This document shows positions 9,573 through 18,738 of a stretch of 64,000 bases of DNA, one piece after another. A program made the translations under genes and the position numbers. The notes beneath the pieces were generated by a model. That model searched no databases. It saw only the letters and a program-made list of their open reading frames with translations, and was not told the DNA's origin. Positions within the stretch are counted from its first letter, which is position 1. Each line of letters begins with the position of its first letter. The DNA is taken from assembly GCF_904846645.1 (NCBI RefSeq), contig NZ_CAJHBO010000011.1, forward strand, positions 30,974 to 94,973, written 5' to 3'. The stretch comes from Psychrobacter sp. Pi2-1. GTDB lineage: Bacteria; Pseudomonadota; Gammaproteobacteria; Pseudomonadales; Moraxellaceae.

Positions 9573-10466
9573 TTAAGCTTGCAACTGTGCAATTAACCAT
9601 TCTAAAATAGCCCAGACAAATAGCATCCACTCAGGCTCCTCCACAGGTGCCTCAGGGGTATCTGAGCTCTCACCTGCCTTCAATGGTAAATCAAACGCTT
9701 GAGATTTGGACTGACTATCTAGCATAGGTAATACATCGATGCCAATCTCAGTGGTCAGCTCATCGATACTGATCACATCGATGCGTTCTGACTCATCATT
9801 TGGTGCGTAATACACGCCTGCTTGATTGGTTGCTGGGATATATACCGCTTTGAAGAAGTGGCTAGGCACAAGGACACGGTTAGCGAGCTGCTTGGTTTTT
9901 TTATCAGTAAATGCCACACCCGTGATGGTATACACCTCACCGTATTGCTGAGTCAAATATCGAGTGGCAGATTCAATATTACGCCAAATGTAGCGATTGT
10001 TACGTGGTGACTGCGGGGCAATATTGGCTAAACTAAAACTATCATACTGCTGGCTGCGATTGGCCATATTGGCATTGGGTGCCAAATGACCTCGATCATA
10101 GCCAGAACCTGAATAATCAGACAATGAGGCTCGTGCTGACTTTGGTAGTTTACTCTCTTCGTGGAAGCTATCTTCACGATCGATCTGCTTAGCTTGTTGC
10201 AGACGTGTGCGATCGAGATGCTCTGCTGACCAAAGCGGTGTACGCGATACTCCTGAATACATAACCGCAAAGCCATCCATGCATAGCGCTTGTGTGTCTT
10301 TTTTTAGCTTGGTATTGGTAAATTCAGGATAAACACCCCCATAAAAAGACTGGCTACACTGGGTCAAATCATCAGCGTGTGCTTGGGTAATACCCGTCGC
10401 GACAAGCAATACTGCCATCAGTGCACTATTCTTACATCCGTACTTAAGCCTACTAAAACTTATCAT
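9573..10466 (-). CDS. Secreted DNA/RNA non-specific endonuclease
   Basis: A 297-residue exported nuclease of the Serratia NucA/EndoG (beta-beta-alpha metal) family, which cuts DNA and RNA without sequence preference. An N-terminal signal peptide ends near 'TQAHADD'. The catalytic signature 'GYDRGHLAPNANM' (DRGH, with the general-base His) is at about residue 128, followed by the Mg-binding Asn region 'NIAPQSPRNNRYIWRNIE'. The segment 'GEVYTITGVAF' is also typical. After the nuclease core there is a Pro/Glu-rich linker and a hydrophobic C-terminal tail 'PEWMLFVWAILEWLIAQLQA', which is unusual and could hold the enzyme at a membrane. It is divergent from tRNA-Ser. Likely roles are nutrient scavenging or degradation of extracellular DNA. 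Confidence 0.92.
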   Translation of the reverse strand: MISFSRLKYGCKNSALMAVLLVATGITQAHADDLTQCSQSFYGGVYPEFTNTKLKKDTQALCMDGFAVMYSGVSRTPLWSAEHLDRTRLQQAKQIDREDSFHEESKLPKSARASLSDYSGSGYDRGHLAPNANMANRSQQYDSFSLANIAPQSPRNNRYIWRNIESATRYLTQQYGEVYTITGVAFTDKKTKQLANRVLVPSHFFKAVYIPATNQAGVYYAPNDESERIDVISIDELTTEIGIDVLPMLDSQSKSQAFDLPLKAGESSDTPEAPVEEPEWMLFVWAILEWLIAQLQA

Positions 10467-10550
10467 TCAACTTTCAACCATTTATACTTGCCGTTACATA
10501 CTTGCTATCCTAGCAGGCGCTTGCCAATAAAGAAAGATAGCGCGCAAGTC

Positions 10551-10579
10551 GTGACATTCTAAATGGTATCCGCTATACT
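10551..10579 (+). promoter_or_regulatory. Sigma-70 promoter of tRNA-Ser
   Basis: GTGACA, a 17-bp spacer, and TATACT (10574-10579), ending 16 bp before the tRNA. The near-consensus boxes and spacing make this a strong promoter candidate. Confidence 0.75.
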
Positions 10580-10595
10580 TAGGCGTTCAAAAAAC

Positions 10596-10686
10596 GGTGA
10601 AGTGGGTGAGTGGCTGAAACCGCACGCCTGGAAAGTGTGTATACGTTCATAGCGTATCGAGGGTTCGAATCCCTCCTTCACCGCCA
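10596..10686 (+). tRNA. tRNA-Ser (anticodon GGA)
   Basis: A class II tRNA. The acceptor arms GGTGAAG and CTTCACC pair fully, with a G discriminator and encoded CCA (10684-10686). The anticodon stem CACGC/GTGTG encloses the loop CTGGAAA, giving GGA (reads UCC/UCU). A long variable arm and the T loop GGTTCGAATCC are present. The length of 91 bases including CCA is normal for serine. It has its own promoter. Confidence 0.97.
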
Positions 10687-10952
10687 ATCTTATTTTGCTT
10701 AAGCAAAGCATCAGTTTTCCTGTCTTGTTCTACCTTTCTTTAGATATTTTTTATACTTTTTAATAGTAAGACTTTCAGTCTATACTCATTCTCTACTGCT
10801 GTCTGAAACACTTCTGTTTAGCCTTAATTCTGGGTGTTGTATGAGTCTAATAACTATATACCTAGTCAAATAACACATTAATTGACCAAGCTAAAAATTT
10901 CGTACCATGGGCTGAGAGTTACTTATAAAAGGTTATAACACAGGATAACTAC

Positions 10953-11168
10953 CTACTCTTCTATACCGATAGTAGCGCCTGCACCGTTTTTCAAAGTGCC
11001 AACCACACCAGTGCCACCCAAGCCTTGATAAACTTTAATACCAAAAGATGGTAATTTATCTACGATGAATGAATAGGTCTTAAATTCTTTGAATCCACGT
11101 TCAGGCTAGCTATGGATCTGCTTGCGCCATTGTTTGACTTCATCTAATAATGCTTCATTAACTGACAT
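10953..11168 (-). pseudogene. Relic of an M20 amidohydrolase (N-terminal fragment with internal stop)
   Basis: Reading from the ATG at 11168 (preceded by AAAGGAAA) gives 72 codons. The first 20 end '...WRKQIHS', codon 21 is TAG (11108-11106), and the frame continues 'PERGFKEFKT' and 'FGIKVYQGLGGTGVVGTL' until TAG at 10953-10955. Together these match the start of M20D peptidases/amidohydrolases (hippurate or IAA-amino-acid hydrolase type: 'WR+.IH..PE.GF.E..T' then 'GGTGVVG.L'). A full-length member is about 390 residues, so more than 80% is missing, including all metal ligands beyond the first region. Both the internal stop and the truncation argue for a dead remnant that has kept its start and ribosome binding site. 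Family recognition is by motif, not by search. Confidence 0.8.
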
Positions 11169-11738
11169 TTATTTTTTCCTTTGAGAGTATGTATTGATAT
11201 ACCGACGCTGGCATTGATACGCGCTATCGACTTTTGGACAGCGAAAAACCCTCTAATTTTTTGCACTCTTTTATTTTTACCAAATAACTAAGCCACTTAA
11301 AGTAGCTTGTTTATGACGTACTAGAGGTATGTTTTCTTGGACAACCATAGTAACCTATTTTCACGCACTCGAATAATGTCAAGCCGTATTAGCAGGCTTC
11401 GCCTTTGTCTCTTTTTTGAATAGATTTTTTACAGTAGTGCAGATTATAAGCATTTTTCAGTCGTGTTTGGCCGCATAAAACTGCCGTTAAATGAGTGGAT
11501 GCTCTATTACGATTCGTTTTATTATCAGCTTAATTTTATTCCTAAACCCTTATACGAAAAGGCTTTAAGTTTTTTTAAGCGTTCAATCTAGTTTTATATC
11601 GATGCTGGTCAATATTGCTATTCCGTACAAAAATGTAATAACGATAGGGTCTCTGATACTCGGCAAGTGCCATTGTCAAAAAATTGAATTATAGTAGATA
11701 TCGGTAGTATTTATTTAAATAAACTAAAGGATACAATA
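11169..11738. other. Intergenic region, no gene seen
   Basis: 570 bp of AT-rich DNA between the M20 relic and the lipoprotein gene. I see no open frame with coding character and no recognisable regulatory element apart from the ribosome binding site (AAAGGA) of the downstream gene. It could include decayed sequence from the same event that destroyed the amidohydrolase. Confidence 0.5.
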
Positions 11739-12458
11739 ATGAAAACACTAGGAATGTGTATCGTGGCAGGACTCGGATTGAGTGCTTGCGCTACCGGCAT
11801 GGGCGGCATGGCAACAGGCAATACCAATCAAAATAACAACTCTGATAACGTTGTCACTCAATACCCAGTTGAAACTGCCCTACTCAATATCTATACCAAA
11901 CAACGTAGTGAAAAATTGGTAGCCACTATCGGCGGACAAAGCGTAGCCGCAGATATTCAAATAACCCCTAAAGGCAGCATGCGTTTTAATAATAAAATGG
12001 TACAAGGCGCAGAAGTCAGCACAATCAACACAGTGAATCAGCAGATTACGGATCAGTCCGTCACTATCAATTACTTTACGCTAAATCCATTGGTGTTCCA
12101 TGGTTTTACGGATAGTACGGGTGAGTATTCAATCGCTAACCAAACGACTAGTATCCCTAAAATGGCTACTGTAGGCGACTCAAATCAGCTCATCACTGAA
12201 AACGTATATGCTGACAGTAGTATGCGTCAGAAAACCGCCACTTATAAGCAGGACTGGTCACTCACACAAGATACAAATAACACAGCGTGGCTCTGTATAG
12301 AGACCTCCGGCAATCTGCTTTTGACTTCTGATGCTGCAGGTACGTCTTCAGAGTGCTATAAAATCAATGCTAAAGGCGATGTTTTGAGTAGCAAGGTCAC
12401 ACTTACTCAGCCTAATAAAAATGGCGTGTCCAAATCAATGACGTTAATTAGTCAGTAG
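11739..12458 (+). CDS. Putative lipoprotein of unknown function
   Basis: A 239-residue protein with a lipoprotein signal: basic start, short hydrophobic stretch and lipobox 'LSAC' with Cys18 as the lipidated residue. A Gly/Met/Asn-rich spacer follows, then a Thr/Ser/Asn-rich domain of probable beta structure ('SVTINYFTLNPLVFHGFTD', 'TYKQDWSLTQDTNNTAWLC'). Two Cys residues in the C-terminal third ('WLCIETSG' and 'SSECYKINAKGD') could form a disulfide. I do not recognise the family. The ATG at 11739 has AAAGGA upstream. It is monocistronic and ends before a strong bidirectional terminator. Confidence 0.8.
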   Translation: MKTLGMCIVAGLGLSACATGMGGMATGNTNQNNNSDNVVTQYPVETALLNIYTKQRSEKLVATIGGQSVAADIQITPKGSMRFNNKMVQGAEVSTINTVNQQITDQSVTINYFTLNPLVFHGFTDSTGEYSIANQTTSIPKMATVGDSNQLITENVYADSSMRQKTATYKQDWSLTQDTNNTAWLCIETSGNLLLTSDAAGTSSECYKINAKGDVLSSKVTLTQPNKNGVSKSMTLISQ

Positions 12459-12494
12459 CGTTTGCTCAACTAGTAACGATCAATAGTGTCATAT

Positions 12495-12528
12495 AAAAAA
12501 AATAGCGCCTAATTAAGGCGCTATTTTT
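12495..12528. terminator. Bidirectional terminator
   Basis: AAAAATAGCGCC and GGCGCTATTTTT surround a TAATTAA-type loop. It lies between the convergent lipoprotein gene (+) and the His-rich secreted protein gene (-). Confidence 0.9.
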
Positions 12529-12547
12529 GGATGCTAGGATTGTATTT

Positions 12548-12847
12548 TTACGAGCGACGATCATGGTTGTTTCTGTCATGATTGTTTTTATCATGGCTAT
12601 TTTTAGCATGAACATTTTTGGCTATTGCTTTGTGTTTAGCAGCCACTACATTCGCTTTGTGATGTGACTTGGCTGCCTTAACTTTGGCATGCTTATAGTT
12701 ATTACTCGTTTTATTGCTACTATGCTTTTGTTGCTGTACTTGAGCCGAATGATGCTTATCAAAATTAGGTGCAGCATTGGCTTGACCCACCATCGACAAA
12801 CAAGCAGTAGCGGCTAAAATCGAACTAACTAGTATCTTTTTCATCAT
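12548..12847 (-). CDS. Small secreted His/Lys/Asn-rich protein with C-terminal pentapeptide repeats
   Basis: A 99-residue protein with a clear signal peptide (MMKKILVSSILAATACLSMV, cleaved near 'GQANA'). The mature part is about 75 residues, very rich in His, Lys, Asn, Ala and Ser, with no hydrophobic core, so probably unfolded. The C-terminus repeats a five-residue unit: AKNVH, AKNSH, DKNNH, DRNNH, DRRS. On DNA this is a 15-bp tandem repeat (12562-12621). The His-rich composition suggests metal or polyanion binding, but that is inference. AAAGGAA precedes the ATG. It resembles short secreted basic proteins often seen in Acinetobacter and Psychrobacter; I know no defined function. Confidence 0.78.
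   Translation of the reverse strand: MMKKILVSSILAATACLSMVGQANAAPNFDKHHSAQVQQQKHSSNKTSNNYKHAKVKAAKSHHKANVVAAKHKAIAKNVHAKNSHDKNNHDRNNHDRRS
12562..12621. repeat. 4 x 15 bp tandem repeat inside the His-rich gene
   Basis: Four 15-base units, each beginning CATG (12562, 12577, 12592, 12607), encode the C-terminal pentapeptide repeats. The units differ at several positions, so this is an aged repeat and not a recent slippage product. Confidence 0.85.
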
Positions 12848-13223
12848 TTTATTCCTTTCAATTTATATTTAGAGTCGTTATAGATAATTCACTTAGTGTT
12901 AAATGAACTATCGTGATAAAGCTTTACTCTATCGACAAAGAGAATGATAAATGATTCTAGTATTAAGTAGATTTATGAAACTTGAAGAAAGGTTGCGATT
13001 GTTACGAGGGCATGCGTGCTTAAGGGCATGTTAGGTATTGGCGTAATGTTTGGTTAAATAACAGCGCATTTACGCTTTATCGGTAAGCATCGTAAACAGG
13101 ATATTTATAAAAACGCGAATTACTAACTAGTTGATAACGAATGCAAATACGGACATGGTGGAGTTACTGGCTAATATTTAAAACGAGCATAGCAATACTC
13201 CATACTACTATGCTCTAAATGTG
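12848..13223. other. Intergenic region upstream of the His-rich gene
   Basis: 376 bp without a supported gene. On the minus strand it should contain the promoter for the gene ending at 12548; at 13185-13215 it holds a hairpin that may terminate rlmA. Confidence 0.5.
13185..13215 (-). terminator. Probable rlmA terminator
   Basis: GAGCATAG and CTATGCTC form an 8-bp stem downstream of rlmA; on the minus strand it is followed by GTTTTAAAT, a short U-run. Moderate support only. Confidence 0.5.
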
Positions 13224-14171
13224 CTAAACAGAAGTTTTCCGCAAAATATAAACCACAAACTTCGCCTCTGTGCCAAATGCTGCTGTTTCTACGGCGGCCA
13301 ATAGTGCTTGCCTTTTTTCACTGCGGGCACGGTACGCATAAGGTGTCATCGTCATCAAATCAGCCAAATCCTCTGCGGATAACGTCAGCTCTGTACTGAC
13401 ACGGCAGGTCTCAACCAATGTAAAATATGGTGCCAATTCTTGTAAGAATTTATCAGAATCATGCTCACGCACATCATCAAATAGCGCATCACGCATCGTT
13501 GCCAAATGCCCGATATCAGGTTTGGCAATGATTAAATAGCCACCATCCATCAATACATTATCAAACGCCTCGGGCAAAATAGGGCTAAAAATACTGCTAA
13601 TACCCGTCATACTGTGCGGGCGTAATGGTAAATGTGCAGCACTGGTCACTAATGGATAGACCGCTGTCGTATTGGCAGTATCTTCTTTACGCATCTGATA
13701 CCATAGACGACCTGCTACTTTACTGACTTTGGCCAGCTCAACCACTGCAGGCTTACTGATGTCAGCGGCTATCAGCGTGTCTATAACATCCGATCCCATT
13801 TGTGCCATTGCGTGCGTGTAGTATCCTTCTCCGCAACCAATATCTAGCCAATTGACTGGCTTGTTATCTTGTTTATCCACTAACTCATCGTTAGACAGTA
13901 ACTCTGTCATCTTTTGGCTAATTAAGTTTTGTAGCGGTGCGTAGTGCCCATGATTCAAGAACCGTTTACGCGCATCGATAGACTCTTGGCTATCCCCAGG
14001 TGCTTTAGACTTTTTTTGTTGTACTGGCAGCAGGTTGACATAGCCTTGACGCGCCACATCAAAGGGATGTGAAGTCTGCTTAGGGTGCAAACTACCATCA
14101 CAGCGCCAAGTATCTGCGGCGGGTTGTAGCGGTGACTGACAAAGTGGACAAATAAATAACGACACGGGCAT
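13224..14171 (-). CDS. rlmA: RlmA, 23S rRNA (guanine-N1)-methyltransferase
   Basis: This SAM-dependent enzyme methylates N1 of a guanine in helix 35 of 23S rRNA (G745 in E. coli). The N-terminal zinc-binding part starts 'FICPLCQSPLQPAADTWRC' and continues with 'HPFDVARQGYVNLL', both RlmA hallmarks. The Rossmann methyltransferase motif is 'WLDIGCGEGYYTHAM' near residue 115 and the later 'SIFSPILPEAFDNVL' is also typical. Only three of the zinc-site residues are plain (C-x2-C ... C, then His), consistent with the family. I chose the ATG at 14171 rather than a TTG at 14207 because conservation begins there. It lies just beyond the mraY terminator, on the same strand, but is probably transcribed separately. 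Confidence 0.92.
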   Translation of the reverse strand: MPVSLFICPLCQSPLQPAADTWRCDGSLHPKQTSHPFDVARQGYVNLLPVQQKKSKAPGDSQESIDARKRFLNHGHYAPLQNLISQKMTELLSNDELVDKQDNKPVNWLDIGCGEGYYTHAMAQMGSDVIDTLIAADISKPAVVELAKVSKVAGRLWYQMRKEDTANTTAVYPLVTSAAHLPLRPHSMTGISSIFSPILPEAFDNVLMDGGYLIIAKPDIGHLATMRDALFDDVREHDSDKFLQELAPYFTLVETCRVSTELTLSAEDLADLMTMTPYAYRARSEKRQALLAAVETAAFGTEAKFVVYILRKTSV

Positions 14172-14228
14172 CTCAAAGTGATAGCAGTATGCTTGGCATT
14201 TTAACAAAATTCATCTGCCTTGAGCGAC

Positions 14229-14266
14229 AAAAAGCCGTCTCAATCATGATTGAAACGGCTTTTTGG
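14229..14266 (-). terminator. Terminator of the rsmH-mraY block
   Basis: AAAAAGCCGT and ACGGCTTTTT flank an inner TCAATCATGATTGA palindrome, forming a long stem with a U-run on the minus strand just after mraY. It ends the upstream dcw operon before rlmA. Confidence 0.88.
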
Positions 14267-14306
14267 AGTTATGCAAATATCTATATAGATATTTGGCGGT
14301 TATAGC

Positions 14307-15425
14307 TTAACGCAGTTTTAGCGTCATTAGCCCAAGGATGACAAGAATAATGGCAATAATCCAAAATCTAGCTACCACTTGCGTTTCTTTCCAGCCAATT
14401 TCTTCAAAATGATGATGCAGCGGTGCCATACGGAAGACGCGTTTCTTGCGCAGTTTGTACGAGCCAACTTGCAACATCACTGATAGCGCTTCTGCGACAA
14501 ACAAACCACCCATAATTGCAAAGGCAATCTCTTGACGGGTCATCACGGCGATAGTACCTAGCATTGCACCCAGTGCTAGCGCGCCAACATCACCCATAAA
14601 CACTTGTGCTGGATGCGCGTTGAACCATAGGAAACCAAGGCCTGCTCCCACCATTGAGCCACAGACGATGATGACTTCGGAGTTATAAGGAATATAAGGC
14701 ACATGCAAGTAATCAGCAAAGCGTACATCGCCTGATACATAGGCCATCGCACCCAAACCTGCAGCGACGAGAACGACTGGCAAAATCGCTAAACCATCCA
14801 ACCCATCGGTTAGATTGACTGCGTTAGAAGCGCCATTAATCACAAAGTAGGTAAAGATGATGAAGCCAATACCAAATGGCACTGCTGAAAATGGAATCAT
14901 CCAATCTTTGAATACTGGCAATAGCAAATCCTGCATCTCGCGCGTGGTGTTGATATTGGGTTGTAGCGTGGCGATATAGTACAAAGAAACACCGACAAAT
15001 AGCGCGCCTATAGATAGCCAAAAATACTTTTTGCGAGCGATTAGGCCTTTCGGATCTTTGTACTTAATTTTTAACCAATCATCAGCCCAACCTACGGCAC
15101 CAAAGATAACCATAACCACGAGCAAAATCCAAACATAAGGATTGTTTAATCGTGCCCACAGTAGCGTCGATATCCCAATCGCACTTAGGATCAGTACCCC
15201 GCCCATGGTTGGTGTGCCAGTCTTGGCTAAATGCGATTGAGGTCCGTCATTACGAATGGCCTGACCATATTTGAGCGATCGCAGGTGCCGAATGACACGG
15301 CCACCAAACATCATGCTAAACATAAGGGCGGTAACAACGGCAAGCAATGCTCGCAGCGTCAACGAAGAAACCGCAGAAAACGGCGTATAATACTGGCCAA
15401 GCCAGCCGAACAACCAAACTAACAC
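14307..15425 (-). CDS. mraY: MraY, phospho-MurNAc-pentapeptide translocase
   Basis: An inner-membrane enzyme that transfers phospho-MurNAc-pentapeptide to undecaprenyl phosphate, making lipid I. The 372-residue protein has about ten membrane helices. Family signatures include '[16 protein letters not shown]', '[17 protein letters not shown]' (catalytic Asp pair), '[13 protein letters not shown]' and '[17 protein letters not shown]'. The start follows the murF stop by only three bases, so the two genes are translationally close. It is the last gene of the first dcw block, followed by a strong terminator, whereas in E. coli murD would come next. Confidence 0.98.
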   Translation of the reverse strand: MLVWLFGWLGQYYTPFSAVSSLTLRALLAVVTALMFSMMFGGRVIRHLRSLKYGQAIRNDGPQSHLAKTGTPTMGGVLILSAIGISTLLWARLNNPYVWILLVVMVIFGAVGWADDWLKIKYKDPKGLIARKKYFWLSIGALFVGVSLYYIATLQPNINTTREMQDLLLPVFKDWMIPFSAVPFGIGFIIFTYFVINGASNAVNLTDGLDGLAILPVVLVAAGLGAMAYVSGDVRFADYLHVPYIPYNSEVIIVCGSMVGAGLGFLWFNAHPAQVFMGDVGALALGAMLGTIAVMTRQEIAFAIMGGLFVAEALSVMLQVGSYKLRKKRVFRMAPLHHHFEEIGWKETQVVARFWIIAIILVILGLMTLKLR

Positions 15426-15428
15426 CGC

Positions 15429-16877
15429 CTACTCCTCTACTAGCGCATGAATAAGTGTTTCCATTCCCATGGAACGAGAGCCTTTGAACAACACAGTACA
15501 AGGCTTAGCTTGTTGCGCTTGCAAATACGGCTGTAAATACTGTAATAAACTGTCTTTATCTGCAAAGGCATGAGCACTGATATCAGATACCTCTTGCGCA
15601 CCCGCAACGGTATAAGGGGCATATTCGCCAACACAAAGCAGCACGTTGATACCTGTGGTTGCGATAGTACGGCCCAAGCTTTGATGCTCACTGATAGCCG
15701 CCTCTCCTAGCTCACCGATATCGCCTAGCACCATGACCTGCGTACCTGTTTGCGCAGCCAATACTTTGGCAGCAGCACGTACCGAATGAGGGTTGGCATT
15801 ATAAGTATCATCAATAAGACGATGCATACCAAGTATCTGGCTATTTAGACGACCTTTAGCAGGGCGTGCATTTTCGAGCCCGATGACGATGTCGCTTACC
15901 TCAATATTTAGCGCATGCGCACAGGCAGCAGCGGCCAAGGCATTATTGACATTGTGTTCACCTGCCAATGGCAAATTGATATCATGGACTTGGTTACCAA
16001 TATGTAGCTTAAATTCGCTACGTTCAGGCTCTACGTCTAGATGGCTTGCGCTTACATCCGTATTACCAAAGCCAATCACATGTGAGGTGTGCTTTTCAGC
16101 GATACGACGCAACTGATTGGTAAAATCATCCTTATCGGGAACGATTGCAAACTGCGCGTCCGTCAAAGTATGGTAAATCTCAGCCTTGGTTTGGCAGATG
16201 CCTTCACGGCTACCGAACTCACCCAAATGCGCTGTACCGATGTTTAAGATACAGGCCACATCAGGCTGAACAATTTCAGTCGTATAAGCAATCTCGCCAA
16301 TATGGTTTGCGCCCAACTCTAAAATAGCATAGCGATGATGGTCTGATAGCTCAAGCAACATCATTGGCACACCCAAATCGTTATTGAGGTTACCACGAGT
16401 GATCAAGGTCGGTGCCAATCTACCAAAAATACTGCCTAGCATTTCTTTGCAAGTAGTCTTGCCACTAGAACCCGTAATAGCAATCACGGTTAAATCTGGA
16501 TGCTGCTGACGACGATATGCTGCCAATTGACCTAGCGCCAAACGGGTATCGCTGACCACCAATTGCGGAATAGCATTTGGGCCGGACAACGAGATAGGAC
16601 GCGAGACGACAGCGGCAACAGCGCCTTTAGACATCGCTGTCTCAATATAATCATGTCCATCGAAATTATCGCCGCTTAGCGCCAAAAATATATCGCCTGG
16701 CTTTATCGTACGGGTATCGGTGGCTATACGTTTACTGGCTAAAGCAGTCTGCTCTGCTGCATAGCCTTGTGGTAGTTGCCACTGCCCATCGAGCGACGTG
16801 GTCGCTGCGAGCAGATTGTCCATTTGCCAGACATAGAGCCCTTGCGACTGGGCAGTATTATCGGTGTCGGCTGTCAT
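15429..16877 (-). CDS. murF: MurF, UDP-MurNAc-tripeptide:D-Ala-D-Ala ligase
   Basis: This cytoplasmic Mur ligase adds D-alanyl-D-alanine to UDP-MurNAc-tripeptide. The ATP loop 'ITGSSGKTTCKEML' lies near residue 138; 'TRGNLNNDLGVPMMLLEL', 'ILELGANHIGEI' and 'IDDTYNANPHSVRAA' are MurF-type sequences. The 482-residue length is near normal (E. coli 452), with an N-terminal extension of about 20 residues. It sits 82 bp after murE and three bases before mraY on the minus strand. Confidence 0.97.
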   Translation of the reverse strand: MTADTDNTAQSQGLYVWQMDNLLAATTSLDGQWQLPQGYAAEQTALASKRIATDTRTIKPGDIFLALSGDNFDGHDYIETAMSKGAVAAVVSRPISLSGPNAIPQLVVSDTRLALGQLAAYRRQQHPDLTVIAITGSSGKTTCKEMLGSIFGRLAPTLITRGNLNNDLGVPMMLLELSDHHRYAILELGANHIGEIAYTTEIVQPDVACILNIGTAHLGEFGSREGICQTKAEIYHTLTDAQFAIVPDKDDFTNQLRRIAEKHTSHVIGFGNTDVSASHLDVEPERSEFKLHIGNQVHDINLPLAGEHNVNNALAAAACAHALNIEVSDIVIGLENARPAKGRLNSQILGMHRLIDDTYNANPHSVRAAAKVLAAQTGTQVMVLGDIGELGEAAISEHQSLGRTIATTGINVLLCVGEYAPYTVAGAQEVSDISAHAFADKDSLLQYLQPYLQAQQAKPCTVLFKGSRSMGMETLIHALVEE

Positions 16878-16959
16878 AATGATTACCTTATATGATGACT
16901 ACTTAATTTTTATATTTAATGATCAATTTTTACTAATGCATGTATTGAAAGCCAATCAA

Positions 16960-18672
16960 TTACACACGTCCCGCCTGACTCAACGCCTGCTGCAACACAA
17001 CACTGTCATCGAAATCATAGCGAACGTTATTAATCTCTTGATAGGTCTCATGACCTTTGCCTGCGATGACAACGATATCATCTACACCTGAGTGACTAAC
17101 TGCATACTCAATAGCGGTTTGGCGGGCAGGCTCGATATGGGTTCGTTGATATTGCTCAGCGGTCATACCAGCCTGCATATCTTGCAAAATTACATTTGGG
17201 TCTTCGGTACGTGGATTATCCGCGGTCAAAATAACTTGATCAGCACCTTCTAGACCTGCTTGCGCCATCAACGGTCGCTTGCCTGCATCACGATCTCCGC
17301 CGCAACCAAATACCGCCCAAAGCTGACCTTTACAGTGGGTTTTTAAACTTGCCAGCACTTGGTTTAGAGCGTCTGGAGTATGCGCATAATCAACGATAAA
17401 GCAGCCATCATTTGATGGTACGCGCTGCATACGCCCAACTGCACCTTGCAACTGTGCAACAGCAGGCGCAATACGCTCGATATTCATAGCCAAGTCATCA
17501 TCAAGTGCTACGACGGCTGCTATCGCTGCGAGCAAATTGGCTACATTGAAGCGACCTAATAATGGACTGAAAATCTCTATGTTATCAGCTTTGTCATCAC
17601 CAAAATCAGTACGCAGATTGATTTTGACGCCTTGCAGACTGGGTGTAATATCAGCAGCAACAAAAGTAGCAGTTTTTGATGAATCCAAACTGTATGTCCA
17701 TACCGTCAAACCGCTAGCGTTTGCCGTATCTAACATAACCTGAGCGTGCTCATCATCGATGTTGATAATGGCATGGGTCAAATCTGGAAAATGTGCTTTA
17801 TCAAACAGCTTGGCTTTGGCAGCGGCGTACTCTGCCATATCGGCATGATAGTCTAAATGGTCACGACTCAAATTGGTATAAATCGCCACAGTGACTGGCA
17901 TACCTTGTAGACGTTGTTGATCTAACCCGTGAGAGCTGGCCTCTAATGCCAATATCTCAGCCTCTTCTGTTCCCATTTGATATAAGAACTGTTGGACAGC
18001 TAAAGCATCGCCCGTGGTATGACTGGCCTGTACTAGAGCGCCAAGTCGACCATTACCTGCCGTACCCATCACCGCGCTACTCTGACCCATCAACTGAGTA
18101 AGCTGTGCTACTAATTGACTGATGGTTGTTTTGCCATTCGTACCAGTTACTGCAACCACAGTCGGTAGAGTCACTGGCTGCTGATATTGCAGGCGCGCTT
18201 GAATTAAGCTACCTAAAAAGTCGCGAATGTTAGGAACGTACAATACAGGGCATGACAGTGCTGCTAATTGCTGTGCATTAGCAATACTATCTGTCTGCGG
18301 TTCACTACTGGGATTTGAGGGATTTGTTGCTTCGCTAAGTAAAACACTAGGGTCAATTTCTGAGAGAATAAACGCGGCTTGTTTAGCGGCTTGCCGTAAA
18401 TAGTCGCGACTTTTTTGAGGGTTGGCTGTTTGACTCTTTAGAAGGACGAATACGTCGTTCACTTCCAATTGGCGATTATCCAAGCGAAACTGTTGAAACG
18501 GAATATGGGCAGTAGATTGAGCTTGTTCTGACTCTGCCTGCTTGAATACTTTCTGAATCGATGTTTCTATCATCGCTGTAAGTTGCTCAGCCAGTTTTTG
18601 CTGCTGGCTTTTATTGGCATCTATAAGCTGTTTTAAGGTAACAGTAGCGCTATCTAGCGATGATATAGTCAT
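16960..18672 (-). CDS. murE: MurE, UDP-MurNAc-L-Ala-D-Glu:meso-DAP ligase
   Basis: This Mur ligase adds the third residue of the stem peptide. The ATP loop 'VTGTNGKTTISQLV' is preceded by about 180 residues, rather more than the ~110 in E. coli MurE, because the N-terminal UDP-binding domain has a Gln/Ser-rich insertion (570 residues in total versus 495). The substrate-selecting motif 'DNPR' at about residue 485 marks a meso-diaminopimelate-adding enzyme rather than a lysine one. 'ALEASSHGLDQQRLQG' and 'AGKGHETYQ' are also typical. It follows ftsI by 66 bp on the minus strand within the dcw block. Confidence 0.97.
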   Translation of the reverse strand: MTISSLDSATVTLKQLIDANKSQQQKLAEQLTAMIETSIQKVFKQAESEQAQSTAHIPFQQFRLDNRQLEVNDVFVLLKSQTANPQKSRDYLRQAAKQAAFILSEIDPSVLLSEATNPSNPSSEPQTDSIANAQQLAALSCPVLYVPNIRDFLGSLIQARLQYQQPVTLPTVVAVTGTNGKTTISQLVAQLTQLMGQSSAVMGTAGNGRLGALVQASHTTGDALAVQQFLYQMGTEEAEILALEASSHGLDQQRLQGMPVTVAIYTNLSRDHLDYHADMAEYAAAKAKLFDKAHFPDLTHAIINIDDEHAQVMLDTANASGLTVWTYSLDSSKTATFVAADITPSLQGVKINLRTDFGDDKADNIEIFSPLLGRFNVANLLAAIAAVVALDDDLAMNIERIAPAVAQLQGAVGRMQRVPSNDGCFIVDYAHTPDALNQVLASLKTHCKGQLWAVFGCGGDRDAGKRPLMAQAGLEGADQVILTADNPRTEDPNVILQDMQAGMTAEQYQRTHIEPARQTAIEYAVSHSGVDDIVVIAGKGHETYQEINNVRYDFDDSVVLQQALSQAGRV

Positions 18673-18738
18673 AGATAAATCCTAAACAGTTAAAACGTGT
18701 CAGCTCAGTAGAGCTGGACATTTAAAATAATTGAACGC

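Noticed and set aside
10596..11168. Genomic island at tRNA-Ser
   Set aside because: No integrase or direct repeat of the tRNA 3' end was seen near the tRNA; the adjacent M20 relic is a decayed gene, not evidence of an island.
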